Positions 7,742 to 16,919 of a stretch of DNA of 45,543 nucleotides are shown here, one piece after another. This DNA is from Candidatus Saccharimonadota bacterium (GTDB lineage: Bacteria > Patescibacteriota > Saccharimonadia > Saccharimonadales > Saccharimonadaceae). The notes below the pieces were generated by a model that was given only the letters and a program-made list of their open reading frames with translations, ran no database searches and had not been told where the DNA came from. Both the position numbers and the translations under genes were made by a program. The first letter of the stretch is position 1, and each line of letters begins with the position of its first letter. The DNA lies in contig JAUNNB010000008.1 in NCBI GenBank assembly GCA_030531645.1, positions 1 through 45,543 of the forward strand, read 5' to 3'.

Positions 7742-9472
7742 CTACTTCCACTTCTTATATCTTATCATCCACTTGGAAATGAGGTCGAAAATCTTCTTGG
7801 AATCGTATGAAGTGGCGGTTTTGCCATCTTCCCAAATCCTAGTCATAATGACGTATTCTGGCATATCGTCCTTGGACTTAGCGCCGAAGCCTACGTAGGT
7901 AGCGCGAGTATCACCTTCGATAGAATAGGCGCCATTTGTAACAACCTGGGCGGTACCAGTTTTTGCGCCAACGTATGCGCCTTGATCAAACTCTGGAGCG
8001 TTGACATAAATGACGCGGGCACTGTAGAGCATTTCGCGCATAGTCTTGCTGGTTTCGGCAGTAACCTTGCCTGGCTCGCCTTCTGGATATTCAGCCTGGA
8101 TGAATTTGCCATCTTTGTATTCACCGGCGTAAAGCGTAGGACGATAATAGGTGCCGCCGTTAACTATGGCTGAGAAAGCTGAGATGACTTGGATGGTAGT
8201 GAGAGAAAGACTTTGGCCGAAGGTCATATTGGCGTAACGTGCGTCGGTGGCTTCTGTGGTGCCTGGGGCCCAAACGGTACCATCTGCTTCGCTGAAGCCG
8301 ATGCCAGTGTATTGGCCGAGATGGAAGCGATTATAATAATAGTCAAACAAAATCTCTTTGCCTTTTTCGGTAATTCTGTCTGGATCGCCGCCGAGTAGTT
8401 TAAGAGCGTGGATGGAACCCATATTGAGAGACCAGTCGAAGGCGGTCTGCATGGTGATGTTGCCGGTCATCCCGCGGTAGGCGTTGCCGATAGTCCAGCC
8501 ATCGATAACGACTTCGTCGACGTTGTTGAATTTAGTCTCTGGAGTCATCTTTCCTTCGTTGATAGCTGCGGCGAAAGCAAAAGTCTTACATACAGATGCT
8601 GGGTCGTATGTGCTGCTAAATGCATCTATTTGGTAGACCGAGGCGTCCTTAACGTATCCGTAATTAGCTGGGTCGTAACTTGGGGTTTGGGCGATGGCTA
8701 GAATCTCGCCGTTCCTAGGGTCCATAACGATTGCGTTAGCATTGGCGATGCCAGTTTCTTTAGCAACTTGACGAACGGCTTTCTCAGCCTGGTTTTGAAT
8801 GTTGCGATCAATGGTGAGGACGATGTTTGAGCCGTCAGTTGCTGGCTCTTTGACATTTTTATCGCCGATGGTGAGAGGGATATCATTAACGTCTTTTACG
8901 GTAAACATGGTGCCGTTTTTACCAGCGAGGACATCATTATATGAACCTTCGGTACCGTATTGACCAATACCATCGCTATTTACAAAACCTAGGATATTAG
9001 CGCCAAGAGTACCCTCTGGGTAGGCACGCTTTGTGTTAGCCTGCATCCAAACACCAGGTAGTTTAGCATCTTTGATTTGTTGCGCGATTTCGTATGGAAC
9101 GTTACGAGCAACTACGTAATAGCGGAGTTCTGTATTACTGAAGATATTATCCCATTTAGCAACGAGGTAATCTTTGGCTAGGCCGCCTATGGTTTGTTCG
9201 ATTTCAGTACGATTGCCGGCAGAAGTTTGTGGATCTAAGATCACGGTCCAGACTTTGACATTCATAGCTGCGAGGACTGGCTCTTCCCCGTCTCTAAAGT
9301 AGATTTCGCCACGCTTGGCAATAATTTCTGTAGTTTTAGTTTGATACTCGGCTGCGAGGGCTACATATTTGTCGTGTTCGATAATTTGGATAAAAAACAA
9401 ATTACATATAATATATACGAATATTCCGGCGACTATTACTTTAAGAAAATTGGTCCGTAATCCTCTTTGCAT
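7742..9472 (-). CDS. ftsI: Septal peptidoglycan D,D-transpeptidase FtsI (class B PBP)
   Basis: Cross-links septal peptidoglycan outside the membrane. It is a 576-residue bitopic protein with one membrane helix at about 9-30. A pedestal/dimerisation domain starting at the AKRGEIYFRDG motif (52-62) is followed by the transpeptidase domain. The active-site triad is complete: SVCK (Ser293, Lys296), SLN (348-350) and KTG (504-506). No PASTA repeats are present. It heads the division cluster and, with FtsW two genes downstream, forms the expected septal synthase pair. Transcription starts from a -10 box 6 bases before the ATG. Confidence 0.94.
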   Translation of the reverse strand: MQRGLRTNFLKVIVAGIFVYIICNLFFIQIIEHDKYVALAAEYQTKTTEIIAKRGEIYFRDGEEPVLAAMNVKVWTVILDPQTSAGNRTEIEQTIGGLAKDYLVAKWDNIFSNTELRYYVVARNVPYEIAQQIKDAKLPGVWMQANTKRAYPEGTLGANILGFVNSDGIGQYGTEGSYNDVLAGKNGTMFTVKDVNDIPLTIGDKNVKEPATDGSNIVLTIDRNIQNQAEKAVRQVAKETGIANANAIVMDPRNGEILAIAQTPSYDPANYGYVKDASVYQIDAFSSTYDPASVCKTFAFAAAINEGKMTPETKFNNVDEVVIDGWTIGNAYRGMTGNITMQTAFDWSLNMGSIHALKLLGGDPDRITEKGKEILFDYYYNRFHLGQYTGIGFSEADGTVWAPGTTEATDARYANMTFGQSLSLTTIQVISAFSAIVNGGTYYRPTLYAGEYKDGKFIQAEYPEGEPGKVTAETSKTMREMLYSARVIYVNAPEFDQGAYVGAKTGTAQVVTNGAYSIEGDTRATYVGFGAKSKDDMPEYVIMTRIWEDGKTATSYDSKKIFDLISKWMIRYKKWK

Positions 9473-9478
9473 AGGTAT

Positions 9479-9484
9479 ATTATA
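9479..9484 (-). promoter_or_regulatory. -10 box, leaderless promoter of ftsI
   Basis: Extended TGGTATAAT with a 6-base gap to the ATG at 9472. It diverges from the nrdD promoter about 30 bp away. Confidence 0.7.
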
Positions 9485-9512
9485 CCATATTTAAAAATAA
9501 GCAAAAAAAGTA

Positions 9513-9541
9513 TTGACACACCATATGTGGTGGTATAAAAT
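9513..9541 (+). promoter_or_regulatory. nrdD promoter
   Basis: -35 TTGACA at 9513-9518, a 17 bp spacer, and -10 TAAAAT at 9536-9541. An overlapping TATAAA lies at 9534, preceded by TGG. The spacer is occupied by the first NrdR-like box. Confidence 0.8.
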
Positions 9542-9565
9542 AGATTCAGACACTAAATATAGAGT
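9518..9565 (+). promoter_or_regulatory. Tandem NrdR boxes
   Basis: Two 16 bp imperfect palindromes match the NrdR operator consensus (ACAC-AT-rich-GTGT type): box 1 ACACCATATGTGGTGG at 9518-9533 and box 2 ACACTAAATATAGAGT at 9550-9565. They are separated by 16 bp, so their starts are 32 bp (about three helical turns) apart, the spacing known for NrdR sites. Box 1 fills the -35/-10 spacer and box 2 covers the start site, so binding should repress. NrdR is the ATP/dATP-sensing Zn repressor of ribonucleotide reductases; its gene is not in this window. Confidence 0.75.
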
Positions 9566-9682
9566 CGAGGTAACGCACCGAAAAGCCAGCTTATAGAACA
9601 GATTTAGAGGAAGCCAGGAGCCTAAGGCGCTACAAAAACAAATAACGATCAATTTGAACACACTATTAAGGAGGTAATTTTT
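9566..9682 (+). other. Untranslated leader of nrdD
   Basis: About 117 bases lie between the promoter region and the nrdD ATG, long for this window. I see short hairpin options (GGT/ACC near 9570 and GCCTAAGGC near 9620) but no recognised riboswitch consensus and no convincing small ORF. The ribosome binding site AAGGAGG lies just before the ATG. Confidence 0.5.
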
Positions 9683-12067
9683 ATGTTCAAAAAAATCATC
9701 AAAAGAGATGGTAAAGTTGTAAACTTTGACCAAGAAAAAATCGCAGAGGCGATTGCGAAGGCAGGTCTCAAGACTGAGGAATTCAAGTCTGACCGTGCCC
9801 ATGCTTTGGCTGAAAAAGTTGTGAAGGTGGCGAACGAAACTATCAAGGAACGCACCCCAACTGTAGAGCAGATCCAAGACGTAGTTGAGCAAGTCTTGAT
9901 GGATTCTAGCTTCAAGCGTACTGCAAAGGCTTATATTACGTATCGCCAGGATCGCAACAAAGTTCGTGATGCAAAATCAAACCTTATGGGTATCTACAAG
10001 ACGATTGCAATTGCTGATGCTTCTGAAGACTCCGACGTGAAACGTGGTAACGCTAACGTCGATGGCAACTCAGCGATGGGTAAGATGCTCCAGTTTGGCG
10101 CAGAAGGTTCCAAGGTCTTTGCTAAAACTGTGCTTCTCAAACCGGAGTTTGCATACGCACACGATAATGGGGACATTCATATTCACGACCTCGATTTCTA
10201 TGCTACTGGCACCCTTACTTGCTGCCAGACCGACCCTTTGAATCTTTTCGCTGATGGCGGATTCTCAACAGGTCATGGTTATCTCCGTACTCCAAATTCA
10301 ATTGGCTCTTACGCTGCTCTCGCTGCAATTATCCTCCAGGCAAATCAGAACGAGCAGCATGGTGGTCAGTCAATTCCTAACTTTGATTACGCGATGGCTC
10401 CAGGTGTAAATAAGTCTTATAAGAAGGCTTTGAAGCGTAACCTTGAGAAATATAATATATATGCCGATAAAAAAGTTGAAGTTAAGATTCCTGACGATAT
10501 CGAGTTTGGTGATGATAAAACTTTGGAACGCTTGAAGGTTCCAAAAGCTGTGATCGAGACTTCTAAAGAAGATGTTGAGAAGCAAACTCTCCAAGCTATG
10601 GAAGGTTTCATCCACAACCTCAATACTATGCACTCCCGTGCTGGTGCTCAGGTTCCATTTACTTCTATTAACTTCGGTACTGACACATCCGCAGCAGGTC
10701 GTCTTGTTTCGAAATACTTGCTTGAAGCTACTGAAAATGGTCTTGGTAAGGGCGAGACTCCAATCTTCCCTATCTCCATCTTCAAGGTTAAGGAAGGTAT
10801 TAACTACAACCCAGAAGATCCGAACTACGATTTGTTCAAACGCTCAATGGAAGTTTCTTCCAAGCGTCTCTTCCCTAACTTTACTTTCATCGATGCACCA
10901 TTCAATTTACAGTATTACAAGCCTGGTGATTATCGTACCGAGATTGCTACGATGGGTTGCCGTACACGTGTCTTTGGTTCTTGCTTCAAAGAGAGTGATG
11001 GTGTCGTAACCGGTCGTGGTAACTGTTCATTCACTACCATCAACCTCGTTCGCATCGGTATCAAGCATGGTATCTGTCTTGGTGAACGTAAGGAAGCAGA
11101 CTGGACTGGCTTCTATGAAGATCTCGATGATGTGATGGATCTCTGCCGTGATCAACTTTATGAACGCTATGAATTCCAGGCTCACCAGCATGTTCGCAAC
11201 TTCCCATTCCTTATGGGTCAGCACAACTGGTTTGGTTCTGAGAAACTTGGTATGAATGATACCCTCGAAACAGTTATTAAGCACGGTACACTTTCAATCG
11301 GCTTTATCGGTCTTGCTGAGACACTTGTAGCAATGATTGGCCAGCATCACGGTGAATCTGAGGAAGCAAGAGAACTTGGTCTCGACATCGTTACCCATAT
11401 GCGTGAACGCTGTGATGAATACACTAAGAAAGCTAAACTCAATTATTCCCTTCTTGCTACACCTGCTGAAGGTTTGGCGGGACGCTTTACTCGTATCGAT
11501 CGCAAAGAGTTTGGCAAGATTAAGAATGTCAACTGCCGTGATTACTACACTAACTCATTCCATGTGCCAGTTTATTACCCAATTTCAGCTTTCGAGAAGA
11601 TTGAGATTGAGGCTCCATATCACGCACTTTGTAACGCAGGCCACATTTCTTACATCGAGCTTGATGGCGACCCATCTCAGAATATTGAAGCATTCGAAGC
11701 TGTGATTCGTAAGATGCATGACTGTGGTATTGGTTACGGTTCCGTGAACCACCCAGTGGACCGTGATCCAGTATGTGGCTTCTCTGGTATCATTGCTGGC
11801 GACCGTTGTCCATCTTGTGGCCGTAAAGAAGATGATGTGCCATTCGAAAGACTTCGTCGTATTACTGGCTATCTCGTTGGTTCCCTTGAACGCTGGAACG
11901 ATGGCAAGAAGGCCGAGGAGAAGGATCGTGTGAAGCACGGTGTCTTCGTGAAGTGCGATGATTGCGAGAAGGTTCGCAATGACAAGAATGGCCAATACAG
12001 CAAGGCCGAGAAAGATGCGCGCGAAGCAAAGAAAGCTAAGGCAAAAGCCGCGACAGGTAAGAAATAA
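9683..12067 (+). CDS. nrdD: Anaerobic ribonucleoside-triphosphate reductase (class III)
   Basis: Reduces NTPs to dNTPs without oxygen using a glycyl radical. In order over 794 residues: an N-terminal ATP-cone (about 1-90, starting KKIIKRDGKVVNF), which is the dATP/ATP allosteric switch; the ten-stranded barrel with TLTCCQTDPLNL and GNCSFTTINLVRIGI, including the thiyl-forming Cys region; the Zn site with Cys in VCGFSG and RCPSCG; and the glycyl-radical loop RRITGYLVG with Gly729. After this a C-terminal extension of about 50 residues has a further CxxC (KCDDC) and a Lys/Ala-rich tail. The start is supported by AAGGAGG. nrdG, its activase, follows after a strong hairpin. Confidence 0.96.
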   Translation: MFKKIIKRDGKVVNFDQEKIAEAIAKAGLKTEEFKSDRAHALAEKVVKVANETIKERTPTVEQIQDVVEQVLMDSSFKRTAKAYITYRQDRNKVRDAKSNLMGIYKTIAIADASEDSDVKRGNANVDGNSAMGKMLQFGAEGSKVFAKTVLLKPEFAYAHDNGDIHIHDLDFYATGTLTCCQTDPLNLFADGGFSTGHGYLRTPNSIGSYAALAAIILQANQNEQHGGQSIPNFDYAMAPGVNKSYKKALKRNLEKYNIYADKKVEVKIPDDIEFGDDKTLERLKVPKAVIETSKEDVEKQTLQAMEGFIHNLNTMHSRAGAQVPFTSINFGTDTSAAGRLVSKYLLEATENGLGKGETPIFPISIFKVKEGINYNPEDPNYDLFKRSMEVSSKRLFPNFTFIDAPFNLQYYKPGDYRTEIATMGCRTRVFGSCFKESDGVVTGRGNCSFTTINLVRIGIKHGICLGERKEADWTGFYEDLDDVMDLCRDQLYERYEFQAHQHVRNFPFLMGQHNWFGSEKLGMNDTLETVIKHGTLSIGFIGLAETLVAMIGQHHGESEEARELGLDIVTHMRERCDEYTKKAKLNYSLLATPAEGLAGRFTRIDRKEFGKIKNVNCRDYYTNSFHVPVYYPISAFEKIEIEAPYHALCNAGHISYIELDGDPSQNIEAFEAVIRKMHDCGIGYGSVNHPVDRDPVCGFSGIIAGDRCPSCGRKEDDVPFERLRRITGYLVGSLERWNDGKKAEEKDRVKHGVFVKCDDCEKVRNDKNGQYSKAEKDAREAKKAKAKAATGKK

Positions 12068-12075
12068 GATTAACC

Positions 12076-12101
12076 TTAAGCCCCGCTTAGGCGGGGCTTA
12101 A
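12076..12101 (+). terminator. Intercistronic hairpin between nrdD and nrdG
   Basis: A perfect 11 bp GC-rich stem (TTAAGCCCCGC / GCGGGGCTTAA) with a four-base loop. No T-run follows, so full intrinsic termination is doubtful. It may stabilise the nrdD message 3' end or lower nrdG expression relative to nrdD. Confidence 0.7.
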
Positions 12102-12115
12102 GTAGCAGGAGTAAT

Positions 12116-12601
12116 ATGGAGATTAGATTATCGGGACCAATTGAGCACGATAACATAGTCAATGGCTATGGACTTCGTGCTGTGGTTTGGACACAAGGTT
12201 GTCCAAATCATTGCCCTGGTTGTCAAAATCCGGAGACTTGGGATTTCAATGGTGGTGTATTGGTTCCCGTGGAAGAGGTATGCGAGGAATTAAGTAAACT
12301 TCCTGGTCAAGCTGGTTTGACATTCTGTGGTGGCGAGCCGTTTGTGCAGCCTGAGGCGTGTCTAGAGATTGCGAGATTTGTGAAGAAAGAGTTAGGTTGG
12401 AATGTTTGGAGCTTCTCTGGTTTTACTTATGAAGCTATCCAGAAGATGGGCGGTGCTGCAGTAGAATTCCTAAATGAACTGGATGCTTTGATAGATGGTC
12501 CATTTATTCTGGCACAGAGAGATTTGACATTAAAATTCCGAGGATCGAGGAATCAAAGATTGCTACATCTGAAAAATGGTAAAATAATTTCGCAAGAATA
12601 A
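12116..12601 (+). CDS. nrdG: Anaerobic RNR-activating radical SAM protein NrdG
   Basis: Generates the glycyl radical on NrdD by reductive cleavage of SAM. A 161-residue compact radical SAM protein with the cluster motif CPNHCPGC (Cys29, Cys33, Cys36), followed by the QNPETWDF segment typical of NrdG and the GGEP motif (FCGGEPF) that binds SAM. AGGAG lies a few bases before the ATG. It is co-directional with nrdD and separated from it by only 48 bp that carry the hairpin. Confidence 0.95.
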   Translation: MEIRLSGPIEHDNIVNGYGLRAVVWTQGCPNHCPGCQNPETWDFNGGVLVPVEEVCEELSKLPGQAGLTFCGGEPFVQPEACLEIARFVKKELGWNVWSFSGFTYEAIQKMGGAAVEFLNELDALIDGPFILAQRDLTLKFRGSRNQRLLHLKNGKIISQE

Positions 12602-12617
12602 TTTTATATTTTGCCTA

Positions 12618-12645
12618 TTGACAATATGCTTATGTTTAGTATAAT
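12618..12645 (+). promoter_or_regulatory. Strong promoter of a candidate ncRNA
   Basis: -35 TTGACA at 12618-12623, a 16 bp spacer, and -10 TATAAT at 12640-12645. No plus-strand gene follows, only the RNA below and then its terminator. Confidence 0.75.
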
Positions 12646-12651
12646 AAACTT

Positions 12652-12792
12652 AAGCTGATACGCTTCACAGGGGTTCCACTGAAGTTAGTGGAGTGTGGAG
12701 ATTTCAAAAACAAACAGCGGATTAAAACAAAAATTTGTGCCCCCAGGGTGGGCGCGTAGCAGCAAAAAGAACTCGGGCAACCGAGTTCTTTT
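12652..12792 (+). ncRNA. Candidate structured small RNA (about 140 nt), family unknown
   Basis: Lies between a consensus promoter and an intrinsic terminator with no ORF. A closing helix pairs GCTGATACGC (12654-12663) with GCGTAGCAGC (12754-12763), with one A-G mismatch. Inside it a long hairpin pairs TTCACA (12664-12669) with TGTGGA (12694-12699) and, further in, TCCACT with AGTGGA (12675-12680 / 12687-12692). An A-rich single-stranded stretch (about 12701-12733) follows, then a GCCC/GGGC hairpin (12739-12753). I see no SRP, tmRNA, RNase P or 6S signature. The helices make random sequence unlikely, but the function is unknown. Confidence 0.6.

Positions 12793-12793
<1 letters not shown>
12767..12793 (+). 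terminator. Bidirectional intrinsic terminator (ncRNA and obg)
   Basis: The stem GAACTCGG/CCGAGTTC extends through A/T pairs and is closed by a GCAA tetraloop. T-runs follow on both strands, so it can end the ncRNA on plus and obg on minus. It reaches the obg stop codon. Confidence 0.9.
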
Positions 12794-14112
<1,319 letters not shown>

Positions 14113-15213
14113 TTACTTTCTTTCGTGGATGAAGCGATATTGACCCCAAGCAGAGCGAGGAATGTTTTGGTAACCGACGCGGCCCCAACCAGCCAAACCG
14201 TTCATATCCGAGATAGTAATATAATCGCCGTTGACGCTTTCTACGTAGCCGACGTGACCATATTGACCATAGTCGGTTTGAATGACGTCACCAGCACGTG
14301 GAGTGCCATCGATATAGAATGACCCTGCAAGAGAATTATCCCAGGTACTAGCGTTACCAAGACCACCAGGGAGGGTATATTTACCGCCAAGTTGAGCACG
14401 ACGGCCCCAGGCATACCAAGTACACCATCCGTAAGGCATTGGGTTAGACGAGGTCCAGTAGATACGAGTATAGTAATTAGTATTGGTATAGGTTGGAGTT
14501 GGAGCGACGTAATCTGGGCGTTCGGTGGCTGGCATGTCGCCATCAGGAAGCAGGTAATGAGCGCCAACCGGCAATCCTGCGTTGGTAGCATAGTTTTCGA
14601 GGTTGTTAGCGGCTACGATATTTTCGACGGATGATTTGTACTTAGAAGCGAGAGATTCGATAGTTTCGCCATTGACGACTTTGTGAACAAAACCAGAGCG
14701 GGCTGGGACATAAATAGTTTGGCCAGCGGCAACACCAGCGCGATTAGTCATATTATTAGACCAACGAATCATAACTTCGGTAACGCCACAAGCGGCGTAT
14801 TTGCTAGAAATGGAGGCCACGGTTTCGCCTTCGGAGACTTTGTATTCGACAACACCAGTAGCATAACATGCAGAGTTAAGATTGGTTGGTTTTTCAAACT
14901 TGTCCGTGGAGGTTTGATCTACTTCTGAGAGAGAGGTGAGGGAGTTGTAGTTAACGTTGACTGCCTCCGCGGTAGCGAGGTTCATGACATGAGCAAGCTC
15001 GGAGACCATGTAATATTCGGAAATTTGATCTGCGGAAGCCGCGTAGTTATTAGAAGCGAGGGCTTGGATATTAAGTCCAGTGTTTTCATCGACACCCTTA
15101 TTAGCAGAACCAACAACAACAATGCCAATGATGACAATAGTGCTTAGAATATATGGTAAGAAGTTCTTTGTGAACTGCTTAATCCCACCTTTTTTGGTTG
15201 TTTTCGCTGTCAT
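14113..15213 (-). CDS. Membrane-anchored LysM-LysM-CHAP peptidoglycan hydrolase
   Basis: A 366-residue exported cell-wall hydrolase. A basic N-terminus and one hydrophobic anchor (about 19-38) precede a spacer. Two LysM domains follow (starting near KVSEGETVASISSKY and KVVNGETIESLASKY), then a Pro/Tyr/Thr linker and a C-terminal CHAP domain with its catalytic Cys in GWCTWYAWGRR and His in GHVGYVE. CHAP domains are amidases or endopeptidases that cut stem or cross-bridge peptides. The ATG at 15213 lies 8 bases after the RuvX-MltG stop; an alternative TTG at 15252 would overlap it. Placed after MltG, it probably acts in the same wall-remodelling operon. Confidence 0.9.
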   Translation of the reverse strand: MTAKTTKKGGIKQFTKNFLPYILSTIVIIGIVVVGSANKGVDENTGLNIQALASNNYAASADQISEYYMVSELAHVMNLATAEAVNVNYNSLTSLSEVDQTSTDKFEKPTNLNSACYATGVVEYKVSEGETVASISSKYAACGVTEVMIRWSNNMTNRAGVAAGQTIYVPARSGFVHKVVNGETIESLASKYKSSVENIVAANNLENYATNAGLPVGAHYLLPDGDMPATERPDYVAPTPTYTNTNYYTRIYWTSSNPMPYGWCTWYAWGRRAQLGGKYTLPGGLGNASTWDNSLAGSFYIDGTPRAGDVIQTDYGQYGHVGYVESVNGDYITISDMNGLAGWGRVGYQNIPRSAWGQYRFIHERK

Positions 15214-15221
15214 ATTAATCG

Positions 15222-16919
15222 CTATAGGGCGACCAAGCAGAGTTTCTGACAATAATCACGGGCGTTCTGTTGGTGTCCCTGTTCGCTATCACTATAATAC
15301 ATCTTTCCATCGTCTCCTGTCAAGAAGTAGAGGTCGTGGCGATGGGTTTGATCAGGCTCTGCAACAGCGAGAAGAGCAGTGATGGATGGCTGGGAAATTG
15401 GGCCTGGAGTGAGGCCGGTATGCATACGGGTATTGTAGAGCGAATCGTGTGCTAGGATGAGGGCATTATCCGTAAGAGTCTCACGATTTGGGTCGATGAT
15501 GTCTGCGGCATAAGTGGCAGTAACATCAGAGCCAAGGGACATACCGAGGCGGAGACGATTCAAGAATACTTGAGCAACGCCTGCCATATCGTCGGACTTA
15601 GCTTCTTTCTGGACGATAGAAGCGAGGATAATTCCCTCACGAAGCGTGAGACCTTGTTTCTCGAATTTAGCTTCGAGATCGTTACCGATGACACGTTCGT
15701 TAAGCTCCAAGATGGCACGCTTTAAGATATTCTCAACCTTTTCGCCATTATAGAACTGATAAGTTTCACCAAAGATGTAGCCTTCGAGTTGAACTGGGAT
15801 TGGCTGGGCAGAATTGGTGAGAGCGCCGTTGACATCGTAGAGACCTTTAAGGACTGCGGAATCGTAGTGTTTCTCAAAGGCAGGATTGATTTCTTCTTCT
15901 GTATAGCCGATGGCAAGGAGTGAAGCCTTGATATCTGCGATGGTAGAACCTGGCAAGATGGTGAAGTTGAAAGTATTGGATACAACGCTACCATTTTTCA
16001 TTGCTTCGACGATGTCGGCAGTGGTCATAGTTGGGCGGAAATCATAATCACCAGCTTGGATTTGTCTGCCATCTTCATTGAGACGAATGAAAACTGTGAA
16101 GGCGAAGTTAGATTTGATAAGGCCGGCTGCCTGGAGATTAGAAGCGATTTGGGCAATTGGCTCAGCGGTGACTGAGAATCGAATAAATTTGCAGGATTCT
16201 GGAATTTCCTCGGTTGCGTTGGCTTGCTCTTCGGCAGTGGTGTATTTACAAGTAACATCTGCGACTGGAGCGCCGAGCATATTGTTATACCAAAGGAAGA
16301 AACCACCGACACCTAGACCACCTAGGACAAGCAATACGGCCAAGATAGTGCAAACAATTCTGATGGCTTTGTGATTCTTAGAAGTGCGCATTTTTGGTTC
16401 CTCTTTTACGATTTGAGCAGTATCAGTGGTGGAACCACCTTCAAAAGGGATATTGGCAGCTCCTGTAAAATCAGCTGGATCGGCGGCTTTGGCGCGAGAA
16501 GGGGTTGCCTTCTTCATAGTAGCCATACGTTCGATGCAGTCTTGAAGAATGATGGAAGCGGCTTCGGCATCGATCTCGCCCTTTTGGTAGTGTTTCTTAC
16601 GGGCTTTGAGACGCTTTTCGGCTTCTACCGATGTTAGAGTTTCGTCTTGGAAATAAACCTTAGAATTTGGAATTACCTGACCAAGTTCGCGAGCGAAGTT
16701 GCGGACATAGGCAGATTGCTGAGTTTCATTCCCTTGGTTGCTACGAGGGAGACCGATAACAAAGATATTGGTATTATAGAGACGGGCGAGACGGGCAATT
16801 TCGGAAAACTCCTGACCATTAACGGAGATAAATCCGTCTGGGACAGCAATTTTTGTTGATGTGTCAGCTTTGGCGACACCAATACGCTTAGTGCCGACGT
16901 CAAGACCGATAAGTTTCAT
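15222..16919 (-). CDS. RuvX-MltG fused ORF: YqgF-type nuclease joined to endolytic transglycosylase
   Basis: One uninterrupted 565-codon frame. Residues 1-133 are RuvX/YqgF (RNase H fold; LDVGTKRIGVA, a FVIGLPRS segment, DETLTS and DAEAASIILQD), linked to pre-16S rRNA maturation and Holliday-junction resolution. A 45-residue disordered linker follows, then a membrane helix (about 184-207) and MltG (YceG), with ASIVQKEAKSDDMAGVAQVFLNRL carrying the catalytic Glu. MltG cuts nascent glycan strands at the membrane. Inside the frame an AGAGGA site precedes an ATG at 16391 (residue 177), just before the membrane helix, so free MltG may also be made. The start shares TAATG with the upstream gene. 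Both halves look intact. Confidence 0.88.
   Translation of the reverse strand: MKLIGLDVGTKRIGVAKADTSTKIAVPDGFISVNGQEFSEIARLARLYNTNIFVIGLPRSNQGNETQQSAYVRNFARELGQVIPNSKVYFQDETLTSVEAEKRLKARKKHYQKGEIDAEAASIILQDCIERMATMKKATPSRAKAADPADFTGAANIPFEGGSTTDTAQIVKEEPKMRTSKNHKAIRIVCTILAVLLVLGGLGVGGFFLWYNNMLGAPVADVTCKYTTAEEQANATEEIPESCKFIRFSVTAEPIAQIASNLQAAGLIKSNFAFTVFIRLNEDGRQIQAGDYDFRPTMTTADIVEAMKNGSVVSNTFNFTILPGSTIADIKASLLAIGYTEEEINPAFEKHYDSAVLKGLYDVNGALTNSAQPIPVQLEGYIFGETYQFYNGEKVENILKRAILELNERVIGNDLEAKFEKQGLTLREGIILASIVQKEAKSDDMAGVAQVFLNRLRLGMSLGSDVTATYAADIIDPNRETLTDNALILAHDSLYNTRMHTGLTPGPISQPSITALLAVAEPDQTHRHDLYFLTGDDGKMYYSDSEQGHQQNARDYCQKLCLVAL

Noticed and set aside
9566-9682. nrdD leader as a cobalamin or purine riboswitch
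   Set aside because: I could not find the conserved core of either class.
9683-12067. Several long antisense and off-frame ORFs inside nrdD and other genes
   Set aside because: They have no ribosome site, promoter or recognisable domain and mirror the codon bias of the real gene.
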